Positions 10,677-21,819 of a DNA stretch of 64,000 bases are shown here, piece after piece (position 1 is the stretch's first letter; the number at the start of each line of letters is the position of its first letter). The DNA comes from Ananas comosus. Lineage: Eukaryota; Streptophyta; Magnoliopsida; Poales; Bromeliaceae. Under the pieces are notes generated by a model, which was not told the DNA's origin, searched no databases, and saw nothing but the letters and a program-made list of their open reading frames with translations. The position numbers were made by a program, and so were the translations under genes. The stretch spans positions 7,868,322 to 7,932,321 of the forward strand of contig NC_033627.1 of assembly GCF_001540865.1 (NCBI RefSeq), given 5' to 3'.

Positions 10677-10705
10677 ATGGAGCTGTGAGGTATGCTTTGA
10701 CTTTC

Positions 10706-10725
10706 GAGTTTCGCGGACTAAACTC
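10706..10725 (+). other. Stem-loop upstream of the polypurine tract
   Basis: GAGTTTCG-CGGA-CTAAACTC forms an 8-bp stem with one mismatch and a 4-base loop, 6 bases before the polypurine run. Homologous stems sit at 19964-19983 (minus), 21782-21801, 28874-28893 (minus) and 35710-35729, with compensatory changes between them. Confidence 0.6.
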
Positions 10726-10731
10726 CTTTTC

Positions 10732-10743
10732 AGGAGGGGTGAA
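10732..10743 (+). promoter_or_regulatory. Polypurine tract
   Basis: AGGAGGGGTGAA directly abuts the 3' LTR start (TATGACGCG, with TG mutated to TA). It would prime plus-strand DNA synthesis. Confidence 0.8.
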
Positions 10744-12539
10744 TATGACGCGCTGGACCTTGCAAACTGTGGGGTTCGAGTGATTGAATGGGTTATAAGC
10801 TTTTCTAGACTTTCTGGTAGGTCGTCGATAGTGTTCCGACCTATGGTTCGAGTCCCGAGAATGGTGGTTTAAAACCTTGCATCAAAATCCAAAAAGTTGA
10901 ATTTTTGGTCAGCCTCGGGTAGCCTTCTGCAGGCTGTGTATCGGTACGGGGTTGATGGCTGTACCGGTACGGGCCCGCGTACCGGTACACAGACAGCTTT
11001 TCGGCCAAACCCCAGGCTCGAGTTTGCGTTTTCGTGGGTTGTGTACCGGTACACAAACCTGTGTACCGGTACGCAGTGCAGTTTGGGCTGTTTCGTGGAG
11101 GGGTGGTTTTGCAATTGTTGCAACACCTATATATAACACCCCAGCCCCCTTTGAGAGCTCTCTTGAGCTCAAACCTGTGGAGAAAAGGTGAGAACTCTTC
11201 CCCTTTGGATTCTTCTCCATTTTTGATGGTTTTCTTTGTGGGTTTTGATCTCTTTCTCCTTCTCCTTCTTGCTTTTGTGGGTTTTCCACCATTGGAGAAT
11301 CTTGAGATCTTGGTTGGAGCTTGTTTGGAGATCAACCTTCAACCCTATAGGACTTGGAGCTTGGTTTTGAGCATCTTGTGAGGTTAGTAAACTTAATCTC
11401 CCATTTGAATTAAGTTTTGAAGGTTTCTCTTGGATGAAACCCTAGATTTTGGATTCTAGGGCTAGAAATGGGGATTTTTGATTTGAGGGCTTTGAAACCT
11501 AATTGATGGGTTTAGAACCTTTGTTTAGGTTAGATTGGAAGGACTCTAACTCCCATTTGGAGATCGTGAGAGCCTCCTTCGCAATCGGTAAGTTTTCTCC
11601 AACCCTAACTTGAGAAGCTTAATGATTGAGCTATTTGCCCTTCGTTTCGTTTGGGTGACCCTATTTTTGATGTTTCTAGGGTATTAGGAAACTTGTGGAT
11701 ACCTTCGTTCGGCGAAACGAAGATGTCGATTTTGGTGGGTTTGACTTCATGAAAATGGGGCAAAATGGCTCCTATGCCTTCTAAACTTTTCGTAAAGTAT
11801 TCTTGAATGCAAATTCATACTAAACATGATTTATGTGATGTTTAGAACACTTAACATGCATGCCTCATGTATCGTAAAATTTGTACTCCATATAGTAGAG
11901 CTATATGTGTAGATTGCATGCATTGTGGATAGTGCTTGGTTTTGCAAGTTGAAAACATGTCTCCATGCTAGAATTGAGTAAACTATGCATCATGAATATA
12001 TTAATGCCATGCTTGGGACTCGTTGAACAAAAGTGTCATAAAGGGGCACATGGAATTAGTAAACTATGAAAATGCAACTTAGAGACATGATGATAGGCCA
12101 TTGTATATCTGCTATATTCCATGTTAGAGACATGATGACATAGAGATAAGCTATTGAGATACTTGATATATTCCATGTTTTAGACATGAGGACTTGGTAC
12201 TTGAGATAGATCATTGCTTGCTTTCCATTGTGCTCATTCGCACATGCTTGTGAGGGTCGCTCCCTACAAACTGGCACTCTGGAGATAGCCATCGCGACAT
12301 ATGCTCGCCCGTGCGGGATTGGGCGCCGAAGTGGATTGCCGTGGGGGAGGCTCATCCCTAGAGTGGGGATGTTGACTACCACGGGGCCATTAGGCACGGC
12401 GCAGGCCAGACAGCCTTCGGGTGGGTCTTATATGATTGGGACTTAGTGACAGAACATGCTATGTGAACTTTAAAACTATTAAAGTGGACTTGGACTAGAA
12501 TAGTAAACAATGACATCTTTACTATTTTTGCATCGAGGA
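10744..12539 (+). repeat. 3' LTR of the full-length element, first part
   Basis: Homologous to 3042-4858. The dyad array is at 10936-11074 and the TATA box at 11129-11137. The LTR is broken after GAGGA (12535-12539) by a type-B solo LTR and continues at 15231. It has one array unit fewer than the 5' LTR. Confidence 0.95.
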
Positions 12540-15225
12540 TGTAATATACCGAAAATTCGGAAAATAAATGTCGAACTTTAGTCAAATTGACCAAAGTGCA
12601 AGGACGGTACACTTCGGAAAGTCCGAAGGTGTTAAAATGGTTAAAAGTGAGTTACGAGAGGTTTTCGAGAGCTAAAGGATCAAATTCTGCAAAACTGCAG
12701 ATTTTGAGCTCTCGGGGACCGGTCCCTGGTGGGAAAGACCGGTCCCCGAACGCGTATGAATTGAGACAGCCGAAAAATCGGCTAAGTCCTGAGAAACCAG
12801 CTCTCGGGAACCGGTCCCTGCCTGAGAGACCGGTCCCCGAGAGACCGGTCCCCCAAAGAGAGACCGTATGCATCGCGCGCAGCAGCTCTGGCTGCGCTGG
12901 GACGACCTTCGGGAACCGGTCCCTGAAGGAGAGACCGGTCCCCGCCTGCGCGAACAGCCCAGTCCAGGCTGTGTGAAAGAGTGAAAGTTGAGGGGTTTAT
13001 TTGCATTTTGGCAACCCATTGAGTATAGTTAGAGGGTAAATGAGATATTTCTCTCATTTCACTCCCTCTCCCACTCTCATCTCTCTTTCTCTCTCTAGAA
13101 GACAAAGAATGAGAAGAAGAAGAGAAGGAAAAGAAGGAAAGGAAGAAGAAGAAAGTGGAGAAGAAGAAGAAAAAGTGAAGAAACTCCCTCTCCTTCATCT
13201 CTAGCTTGAAGAAAGGGAAAGCTTTGAGGTAAGCTTCAACCTTAATCATGCTAAAACCCTAAAATGGGAACTATGTGACCTAGAGATGATTTTTGTAGAA
13301 TGTTTAGAGTCTTTGAAGCTTTCCTTTTGCTTCATTTGAGATCAAGACTATGGGTTTAGTGTTGGAGGTGAAGCTTGAAGGAGAGCTTCATCCCCTCTCA
13401 TGGTAGAATCCAAACTAGGGTTTGGATTGAATTAAAGATGGTTTAGATGGACTCTTTAGAGTAGAATGAAGCTACTTTTGCTTCCCAATGAGATCAAACC
13501 CTAGGTTTTGTGTATGTAATGGAGCTAGGGCACCAAATTGGGGCTTTTGCTCATGGGGATTCCTAAGTGAAATTAACCCTTCAAAAACCTAATTGGGGGT
13601 ATTTCCGACGCGTTGGTGCGCTCGGATTAACGTTACGAAAAGCCGATGTAAAGATATGGGCAAAATGGCCTAATTTGGCTTCGTTATGCCGCAGGTAAGG
13701 AATGAGGAGTCTAAAAATCCCAAGAAAATCGTCGGAGCACCTAAAGAGACCTACAAGGTCGGTGGTGCTTCTCAAACTCATTGAACTTCCCTCTATGCCT
13801 AATGTGTCATTCAATTGAGCATATGTTACATAATTGTTGCATGCATTTTAGGGTAAAGTAATGATGAAAATGTAATGATGCATGATTGTGAGTACAACTT
13901 GCATAATATGATGAGTGAGAACTATGTAAACGTCGAAAACCCTATGTGTATGCATGAGAGAAAGTGAGCACCCAAAGTGAGCAAACGAACAGAGTGACAC
14001 TATGACATAGATCGAGTGGCGTTTAATAAAGTTAATGTAAAATGACACTAGAAATAGTGTGAGGTAAAGAACCAATGTAATGTAAAGAATAATGAAAATG
14101 ACAATGCTTAAAGTTAAAGTAATGTGGGGAGTAAAGAACATGAAGTGCTAGAGGTAACCAAAAGTAAAGAATGTAAAGAACAAGAATGCTAAAGATAGCA
14201 AAAGTAAAAGAAAAGTAAAGAACAACGATTGCTAGAGTGGCAACATAAAATGAAATAAAGAACACTAGAGTTAGTGTAAAGTCAAGATTGAACATACAAT
14301 CCTTTGAGTTGAGGATTCGATCATACTTGCTATGAGTTCCGTGCTCGAGGGCGGTCGCTCCCCCTCGGGCGATGCGCTCCGGAGTTATGCATCACGGATT
14401 GGAGTAAACCCGAAGGACGGTCCTGGCGGGTGAGTTCCTGCGATGATGGACTTAATGTGAAGCAAGTTAATGTGGCGAAACCCCCGGGTTAGCCTTGAGA
14501 TTAAAGAATAAAGAATAAAGACCAAAGAACAAAGAGTAAAGTGAAAAGAACAAAGAACTTGCATAATCTGCATATGTTAATGTTGAGCATATTCCTTACT
14601 TTTGTTCAGACATATTAGTATCATGTTGTAGATTGGTTACTATATTTCAGCTTATCCTTTCTATTATGCCTGAGTTAGTCCTAGTGGGAAAGTCGGTGAT
14701 GTTGAGGCCGAACCCACTGGGAACTTTGTTGTAGTTCTCACCCCACTATTTTCACAGAGCCGGGACCGAGCGAGCCGGCGAGCGACCGGGGTAAAGGTAT
14801 CGCGCCTTAGTCAGAGGCCACCCAAGTTGGGTTCCATTTTGTAGTAAAGTACCCTATAATCATATTTGTATATGATAGTAAATGATGTAAAGAAAAGAAT
14901 GTAATATGTATTTTGAGGTAAATGTGATGTAAGAAAGAAATGATGAAATGAAATGTAAGGAATTCGAAAATGAACCAGATGAATGCTTGTATATGATCAA
15001 AAATGAATCATAGTACAAGTGAATGTTTAGTTTCCTTATTCTTTCACTAATGGCTATTGCTTACCCTCGTGTAAGCCGTTTGTGCATGTTTTCGCTAGTG
15101 CTTTTCTCTGTTGATGAAAATGTACATGTGATGAGCCTTGGACGGATAGGGGAAACTCTGTCCGTTCGGCGTCTGTTTGACGTGCTCGGGTCGGGCCAAA
15201 TTGGTATCGGTCCCGGGGCGTGACA
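12540..15225 (+). mobile_element. Type-B solo LTR nested in the 3' LTR (B1)
   Basis: Starts TGTAATATACCG, ends GGGGCGTGACA, 2686 bp, flanked by GAGGA at 12535-12539 and 15226-15230. No primer site, coding region or polypurine tract is present, so it is a solo LTR from LTR-LTR recombination. It holds a GGGACCGGTCCC array (12716-12952), donor AG|GTAAGC at 13229, CTA-GAGT-TAG hairpins (14045-14280), the CCCACTGGGAACT stem-loop (14712-14740) and acceptor CACAG ending at 14757. It is younger than the full-length element, which it interrupts. Confidence 0.95.
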
Positions 15226-15230
15226 GAGGA
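15226..15230. repeat. Target-site duplication GAGGA of solo LTR B1
   Basis: GAGGA at 15226-15230 duplicates 12535-12539. Removing one copy with the insert restores the uninterrupted 5' LTR sequence seen at 4855-4870. Confidence 0.93.
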
Positions 15231-15899
15231 CATCGGATTGGTTGCATTTCTATGCTTATGCATGTCATACACATCCATGTACATTCATGATATCGTTGCT
15301 TTATTACTTAAGCAAATCATGCTAAGTAGAGACTCTATGTTATAGTAAGTTACATTTTACTTACCTTTCGCTTTACTACATTGTTAGTCACTGATCTCTT
15401 TTCGTAGCTTTCGGGTCTTGTGGCGCAGTTCACTGAAGTCAGTAAGTGCCCACTGGGAACTATTTTTAATAGTTCTCACGCCCACGTTTTCTAGTTTTCT
15501 TTCAGAGCTTTCTGCACCGGCGGAGGCACGGGATCGCGGCAAGGAGATCGCATAGCTAGCTAGCGAGGAGCGGTTCTTGCCTAGGTGGTTTGCTCTTTCT
15601 TTTTGTAGTTGAGAGAGAGTGAGAGATTTTGTATCCATGTATAGAGACCACCAATGTATCTACCTTTGGCACTTGTATTTGGGATTTCCTTTGTATTACT
15701 TTATGCTTTTATTAGTGGATTCCGGTTTTATGCTCCTTTCTTTATTGTAGAACTTAGTATTATATCATGCTCTGATACTTCTAGTTGTCCTGTATTACCG
15801 CTTTATTGGTTGTTGTTTTTAGACGCCTTATATGTTTTAGACGTATGGCGGGTCTGGGCATGCGCCGGGCGGGCTTCCGCTGGGTCCCGGGGCATGACA
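15231..15899 (+). repeat. 3' LTR of the full-length element, second part
   Basis: Continues the 3' LTR and ends GGGGCATGACA at 15899, followed by the CGTAG target duplication. It contains the stem-loop block at 15451-15480 and the acceptor-like TTTCTTTCAG. Confidence 0.95.
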
Positions 15900-15904
15900 C
15901 GTAG
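15900..15904. repeat. Right target-site duplication CGTAG of the full-length element
   Basis: Exact copy of 3037-3041 immediately outside the 3' LTR. Confidence 0.9.
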
Positions 15905-17260
15905 GCTTCTCGATACCGCACGAGCGAGCATAAGTCGCGTAGGCCAACTCCGAAGTGCCGGCTTGTAGGGAGCGACCCTCACAAGTATGTGCGAATGAGC
16001 ACAAATAGCAAACAAGCGTAGTCAACGTCTCAAGAGTCCAATCATCATGTCTCTAACATGGTAATAGCCACTAGCATCAAATAATCTAGTTCTATAACTC
16101 AATGTGAAGTTCCAACATTCACTAGGTCTAGTGCCTCTTTATGACACTAAGACATTTCTATGTTCAAGCATGTTCTAATTATGAATCTCTCAATAACCCT
16201 ATCCACTAGGTTCACCATAACCCGAGCTCAATGCCACTTTATGACATTAGCTCCCAAATTCACATGTCATTGACCTTGGTTTACTAAGTCTATATGTATT
16301 CTAAGCCTAATGCCTCTTTATGACATTAGCTTACTATGTCAAATAATAGGTTAATACGCATGCCCCCTAGCGTGATCCCACATTGCTAACATGTTCCTAG
16401 CATGTATTCCACAATGCATATAAATATTAACATGCATCTATCCACTAGCATAAGGTTTCAATGCGTTCTTATGCAACTATCATCTTAGCATAGTTCTCGT
16501 AATGTTAGCATGCACATGCAACTCACATATCATTCAAGACTAATGCCCCTTTATGACATTAGCTTAATATACCTTCCATCTCTCGAATCTAGTACCACTT
16601 AATGACATTTATAAGCATATATGCCGAGCATGAGTTCCAAGTCCCAAAATGCATTGCACTAACTATTTCCACTAAATGAAATATGGTTCCCATCCACAAA
16701 TAAGAATGCTACCCTCATGCTCACCCAACATGCAACTCTCTACTACATAGAGGTCCAAAAATGCGTTATACTTAGTCTATGTACTTTAAGCATTCAAAAA
16801 TTCTCAAATATTCTATCTAGCATGAATATACATGCATTTTCATTTTACGATAAGTAAAAACCATCATATGAGAATTTTTATCTCATTTTAGTGAGGCCAA
16901 ACCTACCAAGTCCTCTCGAAGACCATCGTTTCGCCGGAGGAAGGTGCCCACTAGCCTCGTAGCTCCCTATAGGTTAAACTAGGGAAGTTACACGAACGAA
17001 ACGAACAACAATAAGCTAAAACAATAACAAACTCAAGATAAGGGCAAAACTCACCTATAGTGAAGCAAACCCTTCCCAAGCTCCAAATGGGAGCTAGAAC
17101 CCTTCCAATCCAACCTAGAGGGAGGTTCTAAACCGATCAATCGAGCTCCAAAAGCCCTAGGTCAAAAATCCCCAAAAATCAACCCTAAGTCTCTATTCTA
17201 GGGTTTTATCTCAAATCCACCATCAAAACAAAGAATCAAGAGGAAAGAACAAGTTGCCTA
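15905..17260 (-). mobile_element. Type-E LTR copy E2, second piece
   Basis: Continues the minus-strand LTR interrupted at 3041. It has the GC-rich GGGAGCGACC block (about 15925-16000) and five hairpins with an ATAAAG-type loop (16130-16610), then the region before the leader donor. It is cut at 17260 by a type-B LTR; the remaining promoter-side part of E2 is not found to the right. Confidence 0.82.
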
Positions 17261-19946
17261 TGTCACGCCCCGGGACCGATACCAATTTGGGCCAGCCCGA
17301 GCACGTCAAACAAACGCCGAACAGACAGAGTTTCCCCTGTCCGCCCAAGGCTCATCACATGTACATTTTCAAACAGAAGTGCACTAGCAGAAGCATACAA
17401 ATACGGCTTACACGAGGGTAAGCAATAGCCACGAGTGAAAGAAATGAAACTAAACATTCACTTGTACTATGATTCAATTTAGATCATATACATTAAGTCC
17501 AACTTGTACATTTTCAAATTTCTTACATTTCATTACATCATATCTTTCTTACATCACATTTACCTCAAAAAGGTGATTTACATTCTTTTCTTTCTTTGCT
17601 TAATACATCAACATTCTAAATCATCAAATGCAAAGATGATAAAAGGGAATGCTACTACAAAATGTAGACCCAACTTTGGTGGCCTCTCACTAAGGCGCGA
17701 TACCTTTACCCCGGTCGCTCGCCGGCTCGCTCGGTCCCGGCTCTGTGGAAATAGTGGGGTGAGAATTATAATAAAGTTTCCAGTGAGTTCGGCCTCAATC
17801 TCACCGACTTTCCCACTAGGACAAACTCAGGCATAATAGAAAGGATAAGCTAAATATAATAACCAATCTATGATATAATGCTAATATGTCTGAACAGTAA
17901 GCAGGAAATATGCTCAACATTAACATATGCAGATTATGCAAGTTCTTTTGTTCTTTACACTTTACACTTTGTCTTTGTTCTTTGTTCTTTACTCTTTGTT
18001 CATTAATCTCAAGGCTAACCCGGGAGTTTCGCCACATTAGCTTGCTTCACATTAAGTCCATCATCGCGGGCCCTCAGCTTCCTCCCGCTAAGACCGTCCT
18101 TCGGGTTTACTCCAACCCGTGATGCAAAAACTCCGGAGCACATCGCCCGAGGGGGAGCGACCGCCCTCGAGCACGGAACTCATAGCAAGTATGATCAAAT
18201 CCTTAACTCAAAGGATTATATGTTCAATCTTAACTTTACACTAACTCTAGTGTTCTTTTTATCACTTTTGTTGCTAACTCTGGCAATCATGTTCTTTACA
18301 TTTCTTTATTTTTGGCTATCTCTAGCATTCTTGTTCTTTACTCTTTACATGTTCTTTACGCCCCACTTTTCTTTAACTTTAGTCGTTAGTATTATTCTTT
18401 ACATCACATTGATTCTTTGCCTCACACTACCACTAGTGTCATTTTACTTTACATTATTAAATGCCACTCGATCTATATCTCATTGTGTCACTCTGTTCTT
18501 TCACCTCACTTTGGTACTCATATTTTCTCTCATGCATACATATTTAGGGTTTTGACATTCCTAAGGTTCTTAACCAATCACATTACGCAAGTTGTACTCA
18601 CAATCAAACGACATCACATTTTCATCATTACTTTACCCTAAAATGCATGCAACAATATATATACATATGCTCAATTGAATGACACATTACGTATAGAGGG
18701 AAGTTCAACAAGTTTGAAAAGCACCACCCACCTCGTAGGCTTTCAAAGGTGCTCCGATGATTTTCTTGGGATTTTTAGACCCTTCGTTCTTTACCTGTGG
18801 CAAAACGAAGCCCTATTACGCCTTTTTGCTCATATCTTTTTATAGACCTTTCGTAACGTTAATCCGAGCGCACCAACGCGTCGGAAATACCCCCAATTAG
18901 GTTTCTAGAGGGTCAATTTCACTTTGGAACCTTCGCAAGCAAAAGCCCCAATTTGGGTGCCCTAGCTCCATTGCATATATCAAACCTAGGGTTTGATCTC
19001 AATGGGAAGCAAAAAAATAGCTTCATTCTACTCTAAAGAGTCCATCTAAACCATTCTTAGCTTCCCCAAAACCCTAGTTTGGATTTCACCATGAGAGGTG
19101 GTCAAGCTCACCTTCAAGCTTCACCCACTACTCATGCCATGGCCTTGATCTCAAAGAAGCAAAAAGAAAGCTTCAAATCTTCTAAACATTCCATAAAAAC
19201 CATCTTTAATCTACTCCAAACCCTAGTTTGGGATTTTGCATGAGAAGGGGCAAGGCTTACCTCTAAGCTTGCTCCTTTCTTGCACTAGAGAGGAAGAAGA
19301 TGAAGTTGCTTCACTCCAATAGCTCTCCTCCACTTTCTTCTTCTCCTTTCCTTCCTTTCCTTTGCTTTCTCTTCTTCTCTTTTGTCTTCTAGAGAGAGGA
19401 TGAGAGAAGAGAGTGTGAGAAAGAGTGGAATGAGAAAAAGAGGCTCTCTCCCCCTCTACATACTCTATGGGTTGCAAAAATGCAAATAAACTCCTCAACT
19501 TTTACTCTTTCACACTGCCTGGACTGGGCAGTTCACGCAGGTGGGGACCGGTCCCCCCGACTAGGGATCGGTTCCCGAGAGCTCCCTCTGCGCAGCCAGA
19601 GCTACTGCGCGCAGTGCGACCGGTCTCTCTTTGGGGGACCGGTCTCCAGGGGACCAGTCTCTCAGGCAGGGACCGGTTCCCGAAGCTTGCCCTCTCAGGA
19701 CTTAGCCGATTTTTCAGCTTTCTCAGTTTTCACGCGTTCGGGGACCGGTCTCTCCTTCAGGGACCGGTCCCCGAGAGCTCAAAAACTACAGTTTGTAGAT
19801 TTTTGATTCCTTAGCTCTCGAAAACCTCCCATAACACACTTTTGATCCTTTTAACACCTTTGAACTTTCTGAAGTGTACCATCCCCGCACTTTGGTCAAT
19901 TTGACTAAAGTTCGATATTTATTTTTCGAATTTTCGGTATATTACA
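17261..19946 (-). mobile_element. Type-B 3' LTR of a truncated minus-strand element (element C)
   Basis: On the minus strand it starts TGTAATATACCG at 19946 and ends GGGGCGTGACA at 17261, 2686 bp, the same length as B1. The internal polypurine tract and integrase lie to its right, so this is the 3' LTR of a minus-strand element. The dyad array is at about 19540-19775. No 5' LTR or matching target duplication was found. Confidence 0.92.
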
Positions 19947-19983
19947 TTCTCCACCCCTTAAAATAATTTCGTCCGCAAAATTA
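19947..19983 (-). promoter_or_regulatory. Polypurine tract and stem-loop of element C
   Basis: Minus strand TTAAGGGGTGGAGAA abuts the LTR start. The stem TAATTTTG-CGGA-CGAAATTA (19964-19983) precedes it. It has the same design as the stem before the polypurine tract of the full-length element but different stem bases. Confidence 0.7.
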
Positions 19984-19984
19984 C

Positions 19985-21280
19985 TCATACCTTAACTTGT
20001 CGGCTCAAATAGATGCGGATACTCTCTCCGCATTGACTCCTCGAGCTCCCAAGTGGCCTCTCGCACAGCATGGTTGCTCCATTGGTCTTTCACATATGGA
20101 ATCTTGCGACTTCACAACTTTCTCACTTCTCGATCGAGGACGCACACGGAGTACTCCTCATAAGACATATCCTCACGTAACTCCACGGGCTCGTACTCCA
20201 ATACATGTGTCGAGTTACGAATATACTTTCAAAGATTCGACACATAAAACACATTGTGAACTCCCGCGAGTCTCGATGGTAGTGCAAGCTTGTACGCCAC
20301 CGCACCCACACGCTCCAATATCTCGAATGGTCCAACGTATCGGGGACTTAGCTTCCCACGGACCCCAAACCGCTTTACTCCTCGCATTGGCGATACTCTC
20401 AAAAACACACGGTCTCCAACCGCGAACTCTAAATCTTTCCTTCGCTTGTCGGCATAACTCTTTTGCCGAGATTGCGCCGTCGCCAACCGTTGACAGGCAA
20501 GGCGAACTTTCTCTTCCGCCTCCCACACCACATCCGGGCCAAGATCCGTTCTCTCGCCCACGTCGCTCCAATGAATAGGAGAACGATACTTTCGACCATA
20601 CAGTGCTTCAAATGGCGCCATCGCTATGCTCTCTTGATAACTGTTATTGTAGGCGAACTCTGCCATCGGCAAGAAATCATGCCATCCTCCTTTGTAATCT
20701 AGCACACACGCTCGAAGCAAGTCCTCGAGGATCTGTATTGTCCGCTCTGACTGTCTATCACTCTGAGGATGAAACGCTATGTTAAAGTCGAGCCGCGTGC
20801 CTAGCGCGTCTTGCAAGCTCTTCCAAAAGTGGGATGTGAACCTGGGGTCTCGGTCCGATACGATTGATACCGGAACCCCATGAAGTCTCACAACCTCGTC
20901 GAGGTAAACTTGAGCTAACTTGTCTCCCGACCATGTAGTATGTATCGGCAAGAAGTGTTCCGACTTTGTCAGTCGATCCACTATCACCCATATCGCATTG
21001 TGTCCGCCTTGTGATCGAGGCAAACCGGTAACAAAGTCCATCGCTATATCTTCCCATTTCCAAACGGGTAATTGACAAACTTTGTAGTTTTCCCGCCGGA
21101 AATGGGCGCTCTGCTTTAACCTGTTGGCATATTAAACATTGTGCCACGAACTCCCCAATATCTCTCTTCATACCCGGCCACCAATAATGCTCTTTCAGAT
21201 CCTTGTACATTTTAGTGCCGCCGAGGTGTATGCTATAAGGGGATTGATGCGCTTCTTGCATGATCGCCTTTCGAATATCA
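19985..21280 (-). pseudogene. pol: Integrase and chromodomain fragment of element C (broken)
   Basis: The minus strand encodes the C-terminal part of a Ty3 polyprotein. The zinc-binding segment ([19 protein letters not shown]) is at about 21260-21075. A frameshift near 21050-21070 is followed by a core with MDFVTGLP, IVSDRDPRF and the SERTIQ-LE region, so all three acidic catalytic positions look present. A GPF/Y stretch (YVGPFEILERV) ends near 20229, and a chromodomain-like tail lies in another frame between about 20228 and 19990. Protease, RT and RNase H are missing: the element is cut at about 21280, where sequence of a different, plus-strand element begins. Confidence 0.88.
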
Positions 21281-21819
21281 TCAATGAGATGGTACAGATA
21301 AGATGATAAGGTGGTATTAGGCTCTCAAATAGCCAAAGTGGTGAAATGCCACCTAGTGGGTACTTGAGCAATTCGAGAAAGTCTATCCGTGCATATAGAA
21401 ATGTGGTGGTGGATCATTCACCGAGTTGATGCGATTTTGCTGAATCCACACCACTGGAATGAAGGGGTAGCCCTGATTTCGAAGGGTGATGATGTTCGCT
21501 AAAGCCACGAAGGAATAAGTCCTTCCTTAAGCCGAGTGGCTGGTAGTGTTAGCGTGTGGGGTCTTGAGTATTGACTCACACTACCACTGGGGCTTGTAAA
21601 GTGGTAATGCACTTTTGACGTTACAAGTGGGAAATGTGAGTAAACGTGGTCTCACATTCTTCGTAGTTGGCCTTTAGATGAGTTCGATGAGAATAAAGGC
21701 CGCTCCGAAGTGCAAAAGTGCATTGGAACCCTTGAGTACTCGAAAAGTAGATCGAGGAATAAAGAGGGGTTAGAAATGAGTGAGTTTCGAGGATGAAACT
21801 CTTTTTAAGAGGGGGAGAA
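21281..21819 (+). mobile_element. 3' internal tail of a type-D element with polypurine tract
   Basis: No coding domain is recognisable. The end has stem GAGTTTCG-AGGA-TGAAACTC (21782-21801) and polypurine run AAGAGGGGGAGAA directly before the type-D LTR at 21820. This marks it as the 3' untranslated tail of a plus-strand element truncated at its left side. The left boundary is approximate. Confidence 0.7.

Larger units (their letters stand above)
3042..15899 (+). mobile_element. Full-length Ty3/gypsy chromovirus (Tekay/Del-like), type E
   Basis: A complete but dead LTR retrotransposon. In order: 5' LTR 3042-5530, tRNA-iMet primer site 5539-5550, gag from 5873, protease DTGAS at 7336-7350, RT, RNase H, integrase, C-terminal chromodomain-like tail to 10676, polypurine tract 10732-10743, 3' LTR 10744-12539 plus 15231-15899. 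CGTAG target duplications flank it. Without the nested solo LTR (12540-15225) and its duplicated 5 bp it is about 10.2 kb. The domain order RT-RNaseH-integrase-chromodomain and the long LTRs point to the Tekay/Del clade. The two LTRs differ at a low level by eye (about one base in 30-40 where I compared them) plus array-unit differences, so it is not a very recent insertion. Confidence 0.95.

Noticed and set aside
20010..20578. 193-codon plus-strand frame opposite the integrase of element C
   Set aside because: Antisense shadow of the GC-rich integrase/chromodomain region on the minus strand.
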